Source: Sclerurus mexicanus (lineage: Eukaryota > Chordata > Aves > Passeriformes > Furnariidae). Taken from it: DNA of 64,000 nt. The stretch covers positions 233,714 through 297,713 of the forward strand of contig VWZF01005201.1 of the NCBI GenBank assembly GCA_013396755.1, given 5' to 3'. A program made the translations under genes and the position numbers. Below, piece after piece: positions 1 through 11,560 of the stretch; position 1 is the stretch's first letter, and every line of letters begins with the position of its first letter. The notes below the pieces were generated by a model. It worked only from the letters and a program-made list of their open reading frames with translations, made no database searches and was not told where the DNA came from.

Positions 1-185
1 ATTCGCCTCTATATCTATTCTATATCTATTCCATTCCATTCTATATCTATTCTATTCTATTCTATTCTATTCTATGTCCATTCTATTCCATTCCATTCCA
101 TTCTATTCATCTATTCTATTTATTCTATTCTAATCTAGTCCTATTCTATATTTATTCTATATTTATTCTATTCTATATTTTATTC
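1..185. repeat. Pentanucleotide (TTCTA/TTCCA)n microsatellite
   Basis: The plus strand is built almost entirely of the pentamers ATTCT and ATTCC with ATCT interruptions. It has almost no G. It runs directly into the longer-period repeat at 202, so the two probably share an origin. The block starts at the window edge and may extend further left. Confidence 0.9.
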
Positions 186-201
186 TTTATGTTTTATTCT
201 T

Positions 202-413
202 TATTCTATATTTATTTTACTTTACATTTATCCTATATGTTATTCTATATTCTGTATTCTATATTTATTTTACTCTACATTTATCCTATATGTTATTCTA
301 TATTTTGTATTCTATATTTATTTTACTCTACATTTATCCTATATGGTATTCTATATTTTGTATTCTATATTTATTTTACTCTATATTTATCCTCTATGGT
401 ATTCTGTATTTAT
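202..413. repeat. 53-bp AT-rich minisatellite, four units
   Basis: Units start at 202, 255, 308 and 361, exactly 53 bp apart. Each begins TATTCTATATTTATTTTA and contains ACATTTATCCTATATG, with only a few substitutions between units. The unit contains the ATTCT pentamer of the flanking microsatellite, which suggests it arose as a higher-order repeat of it. A 154-codon open frame over 189-653 reflects the lack of stop codons in this base composition. Since 53 is not a multiple of 3, its frame rotates from unit to unit, so it is not a gene. Confidence 0.9.
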
Positions 414-880
414 TTTATTCTGTATTTTAATTCTATATTTATTCTATATTTTTACCCTATACTTATTTTATCCTGTATTTGCTTTATTCTACATTTATTT
501 CATTTTATTCTATTATCTATCTATTTTATTTTCATATACCTTATTTCACTCATTTTTATTTTACTTTATTATGTGATTTTATCATGGCTTTGTATTTTAT
601 TATTTATTTATTTCACTGTATTTTATTATTGCTTTATGTTTGAAATTTATTAGTTCGTATTCTATTTTCTTTTTATTTTTCATTCCATTTTATTATTTCA
701 CTTTTAATTTCAGTTTCATTCCTTGCTTGCTTTATAATTTATTTTCCCTCTGCTCTTTCACTTCCTTTTATGCCTTTTTGTCCATTTTTATTCCTTTTAT
801 TATTTTTTACCCTCCATTTTATTACTTCACTTTTCTCATTCCGTCGTTTCTTTTTCCTTTCGCTTTTCGTCTTATTTCAC
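414..880. repeat. Degenerate T-rich, G-poor low-complexity tract
   Basis: This continues the tandem-repeat composition (TTTATT, ATTCC, TTTCA blocks) without a clear period. G stays very rare on the plus strand until about 885, where composition switches abruptly to GC-rich. Open frames here are compositional artefacts. Confidence 0.8.
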
Positions 881-1445
881 TTTTGAACGGGATGAAACGG
901 TTCGGCTGGAGGGACCCGCAGTGGCCGCTGAGCCCACCCGTGAGCTGCCTTATTGTTCCATCAGCTCCTTTCTTGTATCCCTGTCTTTACCCCGGCTGGC
1001 AGTGGAGTGTCCCCCAGGGTCCCCTCTCCAGCCTCCTGCTCCCATCTCCAGCGGGATCTCGGGTCTCCTGACATCTGCGACTCCCCCAGTTGGGATGTCC
1101 GTGGCCACCAGCGGATCCCTCTGGAACGGGAATCCGTCTCCCGTCCCTCTGCTGGGCCCGGACCCGGATTTTCTCGGCGTTGGTGCCCTTTCTGACCTTG
1201 GCACCCCGGGCACCCCCGGGGGTTCCGCGTCCCACCTTCCTCCGTCCCCGCCGCTCCCCCGCATCCCCGGCAAGCACCGAGGGAAGCGCGGAGGAGCCCA
1301 GAGCTCCCAGCCCTGGGAGAACCCCCCGGAGGTTTGGTCTTTGGTGCTCCCTCGGCCCAGATTTCTTGTCAGAGGGAGATGTCCCCAGCAAACCGGGACC
1401 TGTGGACCCACAGCTCCCGATGTCCTGGGCCGCCCCTTCTTCCAG
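880..1445. promoter_or_regulatory. CpG-island-like GC-rich block
   Basis: By eye I count roughly 37 CpG in about 540 bp at about 60% GC, enough for a CpG-island call. Overlapping open frames exist on both strands, but none resembles a known protein. It could be the 5' end of a neighbouring gene (NACC2 is expected to the left from human gene order) or a GC-rich repeat. No TATA box or obvious splice donor could be assigned. AATAAA follows at 1568-1573. Confidence 0.4.
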
Positions 1446-2112
1446 ACCCTTCTCCTGCAGGAAAAGCCTTCAAAGCATCGCAGGCAAAGCGTGGAGCTGT
1501 CTGGGGTGGGACTGCTCGAGCCTTGTGGGCACATTTCCATTCCAGATCTCGTCCCGTAGCCTGCGAAAATAAAAAGTCATTTCGCTTTGTTGCTTCTCTA
1601 AGCCCAAAATATTAAAATCAGCACATTTGCATGATGAAAGTGCGCGGTGTTGGCCCTGCGTCTGCTAAATAAATTTCAAAGGAGTAACAAAAACCCTCTT
1701 TAAAGCACCTCTGTTTGCTGTCTCTTTTGCATGCGAGATTGTGTCAGGACTTCTTTGAATCTGGAAGTTTCTTTCCTCTCACGCTCCCGAACATTTATCA
1801 TTTTGAGGCTGCCTTAAAATCCGCAGTGAAATATCCCCATGTTTTAAAAATCAACACTGGATGCCTAGAACTGCTCAAGGCTGAGGAATTTCATTAGCAC
1901 TTGACACTTTAAAAAACAGTGTCAGGTCAGGACAAACACATTTTCTCTTCTGCTCAAGATAAAATCGAGGGGTTTTTTTTAGAAAAGATGCATGAGAAAT
2001 ATGTCCCAAAACTGCATTCTGAGACAGAGCAGTTGTATTCCCTTCACATGTGACATTCCCAGCTCCCCTCCTTTGGTTTTCATTGAAGCATCTCAACATC
2101 AGATCATGGGCA
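1446..2112. other. Intergenic; one octamer motif
   Basis: No gene was seen. It holds AATAAA at 1568-1573, a second AATAAA near 1668, and a perfect POU octamer in reverse orientation (ATTTGCAT, 1625-1632). The rest is unremarkable AT-rich DNA. Confidence 0.6.
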
Positions 2113-2379
2113 ACTGTAGTGGCAGGAAAAGGGCAATGGCTTTGAGCTGAAAGAGGGCGGATTTAGATGGGATATTGGGAAGGAATCCTTCCCTGGGAGG
2201 GGGGGCAGGCCCTGGCACAGGTTCCCCAGAGAAGCTGTGGATGCCCCATCCCACCAGGTTGGACAGGGCTTGGAGCAACCTGGGACGGTGGAAGGTGTCC
2301 CTGCCCATGGCAGGGGGTGGGACTGGGTGATCTTGAAGGTCCCTTCCAACCCAAACCATTCCACGATTCCGTGATTCTA
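2113..2379 (+). mobile_element. CR1 LINE 3' fragment (sense)
   Basis: This is the typical avian CR1 3' region in sense order: GATGGGATATTGGGAAG, the CCCTGGGAGGG block, GGCCCTGGCACAGG, GGTGTCCCTGCCCATGG, AAGGTCCCTTCCAACCC, then the short ATTC(C)GTGATTCT terminal repeats. It is 5'-truncated, as most CR1 copies are, and non-coding. Confidence 0.93.
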
Positions 2380-5300
2380 CACCTGCACTTCCCATTTCAT
2401 GGAGAAGGGAACTGACCACTTGCCAGCAGAGCAGAGCTGCTGAGTTTCATTCCAGTTCAAATATATGAAATACTTCTTGCAAGAGCTGCCCTGGCACAGG
2501 AGATGCCCCAGGTGTGCCCAAACCACCCCATCCATCTCCTGGGTCTGCTCCTTGGTGTAAACATCCCTGTGGGATGACCAGCACTGTCCCCCTGTCCCTC
2601 TTTGAGGACCACAGCCCACACCAGGCCATCCCCGTGTCACAGAGGACGTGGGGACACGACTCAGGTAATCTGTGTTGCCCTGAGATGCTTCACTGACCAG
2701 CTCCGTTCTCCAGCTCAGCGCAGGGATGTGGGTTTTGGAAGCTCCCAGCAGCACCCCAAGGGTCATGGGAAACCCAGCCACATCCACGGGGAGCTGTGGA
2801 GGAAACTCCTGTTCTTCTTCCAGTGCTCAAACAGGAGAGAAAGTCCAAGCTCCGTGACTCGCCCGGGGCCTTCCCAGCCTGGGGAGAGCAGAGAGCCTGT
2901 TAATGCTCCAGCCCAGGGAGCATCTTCCCTCCCTTCAGCCATGGACATTTTGAAAACGCTCTGTGATGGAGAAAGAAACATTTCTTAAGTACCATTTGAT
3001 GTCTCGGAATGGCTTCGGGGCGAGAGAAAACATGTTTATTTACTACTATGCTGATTTTAATGCGAAAGATTGGTTCAGTGACTGGAGGAAACAAAACAGG
3101 CAACATTTTCCATAATGTCTGCAAAGTGTTCTTGGGCTGCGGAAATATTTTCTTTCTTTCTCTCTCTCTCCTCTGCTTTTCTTTTTTTTTTTTCAATCTA
3201 GCATTTCAAATTGAAGAATGGCTTGAGGGCTGAAGAAATCACTTGATAAAATACCCAACATTTACATTCTTGCAGGAGGAAAGCTAACTTTTTGATTTTT
3301 TTTTTTCCATCTGAACAGTGGGTTAGTGAAGCAGAAGAAACAATCCTGCAGCATCCCACATCTCTTTAACCCTTTCTGGCTGCAGCTCTTCAGCTAAACT
3401 TTAGCTCTTCACTGCAAAGCTTTAGAGATTTTGTTCCTTCTCCAAATTCTGGCCTCTAAGGACACTGAAGGTGGTTAAAATACGCTTTGCGTCTTGTTTT
3501 CCGGGTGTATTTCTGGATGTCTGTGCCTGGCTGGGGACCAGCCCATGGCGAGGCATCGCTGCACCAATCTCTGATTTATCTTGTGCAGGGACTTGACTTC
3601 CCAGCAAACTTGGTAACGAAAAAGACCTTCGAGGTCTTTCTAACCTTCCTGCCTCCAGAGATGCTGCTGTGGGGATGCCCACGGACGTGGCTGAGGCGTG
3701 CCCTGGACCCGTCCCAGCACCCCGCTGTGGTGGCAATCACCCTGAACACCCCTCGGGGCAGCTCCAGGTGGGACACTTCCAGGGGTGGGGAAAAGTTAGT
3801 CATTTTTTTTGTAAATAAAGCTCTGAGTTCTTCACACGAAGAACCTACACAAGGCTTGAGCATCGCCCCGAGCCACGCAGCTGACATGGTGCAGGTGTTG
3901 GTTATTTTGGCTCCAACCAGGCTTATTTGATTTACATTAAAATGATTAGGAATAAGTTAAAACAAACAGAAATAGGAGTGTCTCCAAGGCGGCCACGTTG
4001 TCCCGACCAAACTGGCACAAGGCTGTGTGTAAAAAGGCTTTACTTGTTAGTAAATAGAGAAATCCTTCAGATCCCGCCGGGAGAATTGCTCCAGAAACAC
4101 AAGGCGCCGCTTGTTTCCAGCTGGGTCCCACGAGGTGAGAACGGGACAACAACAACAGTCACATATCATTGGCCTCTTTTAGTAATTATTTATTATATAA
4201 TGGTGTGGTGACTGTGCATGAGGGAGGAGAGGAAGCCCAGCCCTGGGGGGCATTTTCTGGCCACGTTAACTCATGGCAGGTACTCCCAGCCCTGGCTCTG
4301 CTGCGGCTGCCAGGCTTGGATGCTGGGAGGCTCCTGACCTCCCTGGACACACACCGCAGACTGTTCTCCCAGGAGCTGCATTAAAATAAATTTCCATAAA
4401 AAAATATCTGCTTTCATCTTAAAGGCTCAATGTGTTGGTGGGTAGAACCTCATCTTGTAAATGATTTCGGTATTTAATTGCCTCTAATGCTCAGAAATCG
4501 TATTTAACTGGAGCTGGCGCGATTCACGGGACATCACGAGCCTTCCCCTGGCTGCCTGCTCTCTCTCCAAGCTCTCACCACGCTTTCTGCTCCCCAGATG
4601 CACCATCTGACTCTTGGCTGTGGGAGCAGACATCCTGTTAGTGCAGGATCTACCGTGCCAGGCCACCTGGGTGACTGCGGCCGCTCTCCAAAGGACTCTC
4701 TCCTGCTGCATCACGTCGCGCTGGAGCCAATGCTTGCTTTAAAGAGCTTTGGAGCACCCCTTTGGGGCTCGGCAGAGCAGGAAGAGCTGGGCTTTGTGCA
4801 CCCCTGTAACACGGAGGGGTGCCTGCAGCCAGCCTGCAGGATCTGGGGACACCGAGCAGAAACCTGTGCTATCTCCACCCGAAAGCCCCTGCAGACTCTC
4901 TCAGGGCTCTCACACAGCGTGGCTCATTCCTTGGACACGACCACCGAAGCCCTCCTTGGCTAATCGTTTCAATTGACTGAAAGCTGCCCACTCGGTTGAC
5001 TGCTGAGCAAATAAACGGTGCTCAGGCTTTCCCTACAGATTCCCTTGCGCCTCTCCCTGTTCGGGGTGTCGCTGCACACAAACGCAAGGAAGGCGCCTTC
5101 GGTCGAGCAGCTCAGGTGACCCTTGGAGGGCAAAGAGCCCGGCCAGGTGGGACGGGGAGGAGGTGGCTGCCTGTCTGCTCTGCAGGAGACGATGACGCCC
5201 CGACGAGAGCGTGAAACCACCAGAGACGGAGTCAGGCATTGAATTTCTCCAAGCTAAGCATGTAAATGAGACTGGAATAATCGGCCCGTGCTTCCCCTTC

Positions 5301-6254
5301 CTTTCTGTAGAGGAATATTTTGGGTTGAAGTGTCTGTGATGTGACTGATGCAGCAAGTCGGTGCTGTCAGAGCCGTGATTCACGAGTCGGTGCTGCAGTG
5401 CCGGGGGTGGGAGTGGGTAACCTTGGCTCCCGCTCCTCCTCCACCAGGATCCAGTGTCACCGGCAGGTGCTGCTGGGAAGCAGCTTTCGCTGCTGGAAAC
5501 GTGCTCATGCTGACCCCGAGGGTATTCCCTGTTCGTGGTGGCACCCGGACCTGGGACCAGCAGGGGATGGAGCCTCCCAGAGCTCTGGGCTCGGCCCAGA
5601 TGTCTCCTGAAACATTGCTGCTGGACAGGAGACAGTCTGCGGTTTTATCGTAGGGGATCAAGCGACTCTTGCTGCTGAAGTCAAGCCAAAACTCTCAATA
5701 TTTCCCACGCAACCAGAGCGTGATCTTATCACAGGAGCCACGGCAGAGCCCGTGCATTGGCACAGCTCCTTTGCTATTGTCGAGAAAGTCTTGATTTGAG
5801 GAAATTTAGAGTAATAATGATCCCCCCTGAAGCGAATTGTTACTCTCTATTCTGTGTTTGCCCTGGTAACTGCACCACTAAACCGGAGAGGACAACCCAA
5901 GGAGAGCCACCACTTCAGTCCCCCAGGAAAATGCTCCAAGTGAGGGGGAAGAGCTTCAGCAGCCAAAGATCTATTGGAAGGGAGACTTCAGGCAATTAAT
6001 TTTCCGAACTGTTTTGAGAGCTTTTGCTTCCCTTTGTTACAAGGCAAATTTCTAGTCCGCTCTTCATTCTGATCCACGGCAGTGTCGTGACATCCCACCC
6101 GTCCCCCTGACCCATCCACCGCCGGGGGACGTCCCACACCTGCTCCAAGGTGCTCCCACTCCTGCCCAGGCTGGGCTGGGCTCCCAGAGCCAGGCAGGAG
6201 GAGGAACTGGAGCAACAGAAGCATGGGAAAAAACCTGCTGTGATTTACCCCCAC
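2380..6254. other. Intergenic DNA, no gene recognised
   Basis: This is a mixture of GC-moderate unique sequence and AT-rich patches (about 2990-3330 and 3900-4200). All open frames are under 150 codons, overlap each other on both strands and match no protein family I know. Homopolymer T runs lie at about 3180-3193 and 3296-3307. No RNA gene or tandem array was found. Confidence 0.6.
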
Positions 6255-6490
6255 GGAGTTCAATAAACATTAGATCTGATGGCATTCATCGTTTTTTCAT
6301 AGCAGGCTCGATTACTGCTTCAGTTATTGCTCAAATGACATCATTCCTGGCACTGGAATTGATTGATTTTTTAATGAATATTCATATGGCATTTCAGCCA
6401 GGAGTAGGCATTAATATTCTAAGAAAGAAGAATGAAACGTACATCCTAATTTAATGAATGATTGTAAATATGTATCTGATGGATAATGCG
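6255..6490. promoter_or_regulatory. Candidate conserved regulatory element with POU-type palindrome
   Basis: This AT-rich stretch has a perfect 12-bp palindrome ATGAATATTCAT at 6374-6385 of the kind bound by POU proteins as dimers. It also has TGACATCA (AP-1/CRE-like) at 6336-6343 and several ATTA cores. The texture resembles vertebrate developmental enhancers, but conservation cannot be seen here. Confidence 0.3.
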
Positions 6491-7109
6491 ACGATGAGCA
6501 TTCAAAAAGGCATCCATAGTCACCTCGGGGGCTTTTCTTGGGAACAAAGGGGCATCCGGGATGCAGGTGGGGCAAACGGGGTGAGGGAAGGACTGGGACA
6601 CCCTGTCAGGGCATCTCTGCCCAGATCTCAACACAGATCTCCTGTCACTTGGGCTGGGATTCTGTGCACAGCCCTTAAATGCCCTGAGAGAAATCTCTTC
6701 ATTATTACTAAGAAATGGATAACACCTAGAGACCCCAGGTGACACCGGGGCAATGACGTGGTAAGTGCTGCGAAACGCTGACGAGAGTGAGATGCGAAGC
6801 TGGACAAAGAGACGGGAGAGAGCACCCATCCCCTCCGTGCCCACTGGGTGCTGGGCACCCATCCTGCCCCCCCTGCCAGCCACTGCCATCCCACCCTGGA
6901 GATCCTGGGGGCTGGTTCCAGGCAGGCAGGTGGAGCTTTGGCTCCGTCCCCAATGGAGCTCTGTCATGTTCCATTCCCTTCATCGTATCGCGGATGCAAG
7001 GCTCGCGGTCCCTCAATGTACATATATTTGTCAGACATTCTTAAGATGTCTCCCTGTTCGGAGCGCTGATCCTTTGTGAAGGCAACAGTTGTAGTGCTCA
7101 GACAGCAAC
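6491..7109. other. Intergenic DNA, no gene recognised
   Basis: Unique sequence of mixed composition. Short overlapping open frames on both strands (up to 173 codons) have no recognisable domain. Nothing else was seen. Confidence 0.55.
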
Positions 7110-7870
7110 AACAGGCTCGGTTCTCCCCCCTCAGAGCCAGTCCCGGCTCTGCAAACCGCTAAAACCTGGGCTTAGTGCGCTGCCGCTTAGAGCCTCTCAA
7201 GGAGGAGTTTAATTGAGATGAGCGTTCGGTCCCGCGGGGAGAGCGCACACCTGAAGCATCCTCCGGCAGCAGGGATAAATCAGGGCCTGGCCACTGAAGC
7301 CGCCGAGGCGACAGGCATGAAGGGCTATTTATACCCACAGCGTTCTATTGTGCAAGGCAGGGAACAGGCCCTTCTGCTGACAAAGCACAAACCGCCTCAG
7401 CCCCGCGCGCAACGCGAGAAGCAAACCCCTGAAATCCACTGCGACCTCGTGGAGCCGCAGCCTCGCGGAGCAGAGACCCCCAGGGCGACCACTGCCTTTC
7501 CTCTCCCTTCCCCAGGCGCCCCCGAGCACTCGCTCTTGCTCTGGCAGGGGCGAAGGGATAACCTTGGGAGGGCAGCTCCTGGAACTCTGCCCCAGCCGGG
7601 GCTCCAGCCTGCACATCCTGCTGCGTGGGACCGAGTTTGCCGATAAAAATACAGCCGGAGTTATGCTTGGTATGGGACAAGAGGGCAGTCGCTGCCGAAG
7701 CCTTCACGACGTCCCGCTTTTGGCTCGCCTCCAAAACGCCGAAACAAAACAAAATGCAGTTGGCATCTCTGCAGACTGAAGCGAGTTTTCTTTTTGCAGC
7801 AATCGCTGAACAAACGTTTCGATACTTGCGCCACCGCCCCCGTCGCTGCCTTCTCCCCCGAATCATGCGC
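7110..7870. promoter_or_regulatory. CpG-island-like block with TATA-like element
   Basis: A visual count gives roughly 55 CpG over 760 bp, well above avian intergenic background. A TATA-like CTATTTATA lies near 7324-7332 on the plus strand. No open frame here resembles a known protein. It could be an alternative promoter or 5' non-coding exon of a neighbouring gene, or an orphan CpG island. It ends about 50 bp before a CR1 copy. Confidence 0.45.
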
Positions 7871-7918
7871 TGGAAGGATGTGAAAGATGTTCAAGGTCAT
7901 GGGCGGGCTGTGAACACG

Positions 7919-8150
7919 ATCACAGAGTCACAGAACCACTGAGTCACAGAGTCACAGAATCATTTAGGTTGGAAAAGACCTCCAAGACCATCAACTCCAA
8001 TCCGTGACCGATCCCCACCTTGTCAACCAGACCAGAGCACCGAGTGCCACGTCCAATCATTTCCCAACAGGGAGGGGGACCCCACCGCCTCCCTGGGCAG
8101 CCCCTTCCAATGATTAACCACGTTTTCTGTGAAGAAATTCCTCCTTAACA
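7919..8150 (-). mobile_element. CR1 LINE 3' fragment (antisense)
   Basis: It starts on the plus strand with the reversed CR1 terminal repeats (GAGTCACAGAATCA), followed by GGTTGGAAAAGACCTCCAAG, then CCTCCCTGGGCAGCCCCTTC and TCTGTGAAGAAATTCCTCC. This is the antisense of a CR1 subfamily different from the copy at 2113. It is 5'-truncated and non-coding. Confidence 0.92.
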
Positions 8151-11039
8151 AGCCTGGTCATTGCCCGTCTCTGTCCTCAGTGTCACCACCGTGGAGATCA
8201 AGCCGCGGGCAATGGGTGCCTTGGCCCAGCGGGACCTGTAGCAGTGGGGTGGTTTCTCCAAATCACTCACCTCTTTTCATGCTGGGGGCTTTTGGACCCC
8301 TCAGGAAGGTGCAGCTCCAACACCTGGGCTGAACTCAACCCCTTGTGCTTGCCCTTGCCATCAGAAAAGCAAACTCATCCTTCTCCTGATGGTCCCATCA
8401 ACATGCTGCCCCAGGCAGTGTTTCTGTGCCAGCCAGGAATTACAGCAGCAACCCGGGAGCTCCAGCACAGTCAGCCTGGGGAAAATCCCACGGCAGTGGC
8501 CTGAAATGAGGGAATTCAGGGCTTGGGAATTCATATTCCTTGTGTGACACAGAGACACAAACAATTTTCTGTACGTACGCACATCGCAACTTGACCCTCC
8601 GGGCTCTGCTTTCAACTGGTTTATTTATTTCCCCGGGAAAAGGCGGGTTTCTTTGAGGAGAAACGAGGTGCAACCCTGACCTCGCTGAAAGCACCGAGTT
8701 TGCCATGGGCTCCAGCAGAGCCAGACATTCACACAGAGCTATCACCAGGGTTTCGGGTCTTCGCTCCAGTTCTTTGGTGCTTGATGCTTTAAAGGAGGGG
8801 ACCAGAAGTCCTACAGCCCCTCGGTGCGTGCCCACCGTTCCCAGCAGCACCAGTCCCCTCCTGCCCTCTCTGGAAGCACTTACAGTCCTTCAGGCACGAA
8901 ATTTGCTTGTCCTTCTCGCAGCCCTTTGCTGCGATGTCATTGCTGACCACAACACTGATCCCGTGTTTCCCCCCCATTCACCTTCCCAAAGGCGTTCACA
9001 GCGTGTGAACACGGGCACGATTCAAACAGGCCCTGTGGAAACCACCCCCTGTCCCTGCACAGGGCACCGAGTGCACTGCCCTGCTTTTGGGCAGCCAGAG
9101 GGCACAAATACATCTGTTTGGGGGATTTTTGCCCTGCAAAGCCCCGAGAGAACCACCCCCCCCAAGGCTCTGCAATAGCTCCTTTGCAACCCAGGCTCCC
9201 CACGTGCCCAGAGGAGCTCTTTGTACAGCGTCTTAACCAGTGCATCAAACGCTTTCAGTGAAATGCTGCCTTCTTCTGTTTATTTGTCACAACTGATGCT
9301 CTGCTGAACAGTAAATAGGGAATTTGTTGGCAAACCAGCACCACCAGCTCAGTTTGCTGGGAAAGGCTGGAGTGCCAGTGCCCGCCGTGCCTCAGTCCTC
9401 GAGGCTCAGCCTTGTCCAGATCCTGCGGGCACATCAATCTCTCCTAAACAGCCTGGCAAAACCAAGACAGCACACCGTTATGTAATGCTTAGCACTTCTT
9501 ATGTTATTAAAAAGGTTGATTAATGCACAAGAGCTGCCCATCAGCCCTGCTAGGAAAACTCCAGGGTGAAAATTCCGGCCCTTTGAGCCGTGTGTTCCCC
9601 CCCCTCCTCCCTCATCCCATCCCGCTGTTGCACAACGCCGCTTTCGTGTTTGCCACCAGACAGTTTGCACTCAGCCTCACATGGAAAAGAGGGAAGTAAC
9701 AGTGCCTACATTGCACAGAACTGCGAGCAAACGCGTTTCCAAGAAACTATTAAGCAGTGCTCATTTGAAGTTGGAATGAAAAAAAAGATAGAAAGAAAGA
9801 AAAAAAAAAAAAAGGAAAATCTTGGAAGGATTTTTCTTGGCTCGCGGAGCTTTTTATGAAATTCAGATTTTAAGGGAATCGTGGCCAGGCAGCATCAGTG
9901 ATGCAGCACAGGGAGACTGAAGGCAGCGATGTGCTGTCTGGGGCTCTGACAGACCCAGGGGATCCAACTCCTCCCCAGTGCCAGCTGCCTGCCAGTCCCT
10001 TCCCTGGATGGTGGCCCCTCCCAGAGGGGCTGCAGGAGGGAGCAGGGACCCCTCCTTGGACACTGTCCCCTCCCAGAGGGGCTGCAGGAAGGAGCAGGGA
10101 CCTGCAGCCCCCCGGCACATCCTGGCATCCCAACCTGCACCCACCTGGCAGCGATGGGAAGGGGCTGGCAGGGGCACGGGCACACATTCCCTCCACCTGA
10201 GCCTGCCTGGCAGCGCTGCCAGGCTCTGCCAACACCTGCCCCAGCCCAAGTGCCTCCCCTGCCCCAGCACTCCAGTGCTGCCTGCGCCCCTTGCACCGCC
10301 TGGGGCTGGGTTTGGCAGGGTCAGGGCCAGCCAGGGGGGCACCATCCCTGCGCTGCGTGGGTCCCTGTGCCCAGGGACGCTGGCAGGGCCCCGGCAGGAT
10401 GTGTGAAACAGCTCCTTTGTGCAGCACACAGCAGCGATTGTTCCTTGGGAGGCTCCATGGCCAGGGCCGCTGTCCCCCGGCAGCCTCAGACACCCTTGAT
10501 GTCAGAATAAATGAACAGGCAGCATTAAAGGAACCGCATTAGGCTCTTAAAATATCCATTGCTGTGATTTATTTTTTAAACCGTTGCTCATTTTTCGAGG
10601 CAGGGAGATAAGACTCCACTGGAAAAAAAAAAATAAATAAAAAAGCTCTTCGCCCATCTAAATTCTCCCCATTACCAAGCAAATGGTTCGCAACAACAAA
10701 TTTATTCCGCAGCGTCTCCCATGCTCTTTTTTGTTTGAAAAAGCCACAAACAGATTGTGATTTTCTCTAACAGATTCACCATCTGGGAAATTTTTCATGC
10801 AACTCCTTTCCTCACTGGGAGCAAGTTACTCAGAAGGGAATTCCCAGCGGAGAGCAGACTCTGAAGGGATGGGTCGCTCATTTAATTAGCACGCATAATC
10901 TGGATGTCCTTACTCAGGCAAAACTCTCACCGGGGCCAAGGGGAGATTTATTTTTTTCCCTTCAAGAACCAGCTAAGGACTTTGGTATTTGTCTCTTGGT
11001 GTTACATACAGTGTTTTCCTTGCAGGGAAAAGCCGGCTT
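8151..11039. other. Intergenic DNA with a 52-bp duplication
   Basis: No gene was recognised. An A-rich tract lies at 9778-9813. A GC-rich patch at about 9900-10500 supports open frames of 133-207 codons on the minus strand. Their Pro/Gly/Arg-rich content and overlap in several frames mark them as composition artefacts. AT-rich DNA at 10530-11000 has ATTA and TTTATT blocks and may include regulatory sequence. Confidence 0.55.
10015..10118. repeat. 52-bp direct duplication, two copies
   Basis: CCCCTCCCAGAGGGGCTGCA occurs at 10015 and again at 10067, followed in both by GG(G/A)GGAGCAGGGACC-like sequence. The copies match over about 38 bp, then diverge. Confidence 0.75.
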
Positions 11040-11560
11040 TTGGACGTGTTGGAGTGTGATTTAGCACAGCCCCGCGCCCCCAGGGTCAGGCTGTGGCCCT
11101 CGCAGGCTCCGTCCCAGGGCTGAGCGCTGGCAGCAGCAGCAGCAGCTCCCTTTCACACGCTTCCCCAGCGCCGGGAACATCCCACGGCTCCGGAGCGCAA
11201 CCTCCCCGGCCAGGGCAGTGTGGGCAGGAGGTCAGCGGGGGAAGAGGCTCTGCAGAGCCCGGCAGGCAGCAGCAGCACAGGCAAATGTCCTGTTTGTGCA
11301 GCCCCCGTGCGAGCGGTGCGGGTGCTTTTGCCCGCAGCGGGTGAATTTATCCCTTGGGAGGATGCGGGAGGGGCAGGGATGCGCCTTGATCCGGGCAGCT
11401 TAAAGCCGCTCCCCTGGCAGGGCACACACACAGCCTGCACTCCCAGCCGAGCTCGGAGCAGCCCCTGAGAGCCCAGCCCTGCTCTCACCTCAGTCCCGAG
11501 AGCTGCACCGGCACATCTCACACCCAACAATTTCCACTGGCTCGTTACTGGGCAAAACTC
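11040..11560. promoter_or_regulatory. CpG-island-like block
   Basis: About 45 CpG in 520 bp by visual count, with GC-rich unique sequence and a short CAG-rich run at 11130-11147. No convincing protein was found. It could be a 5' non-coding exon or promoter of a neighbouring transcript. Confidence 0.4.

Noticed and set aside
189..653. 154-codon open frame rich in Tyr, Phe, Ile and Leu, like a membrane protein
   Set aside because: It is the translation of T-rich pentamer and 53-bp repeats. The lack of stops follows from composition, and the repeat period is not a multiple of 3.
9863..10493. 133-207-codon minus-strand frames, GC-rich
   Set aside because: Several frames are open at once on both strands, with a 52-bp duplication inside and no recognisable domain.
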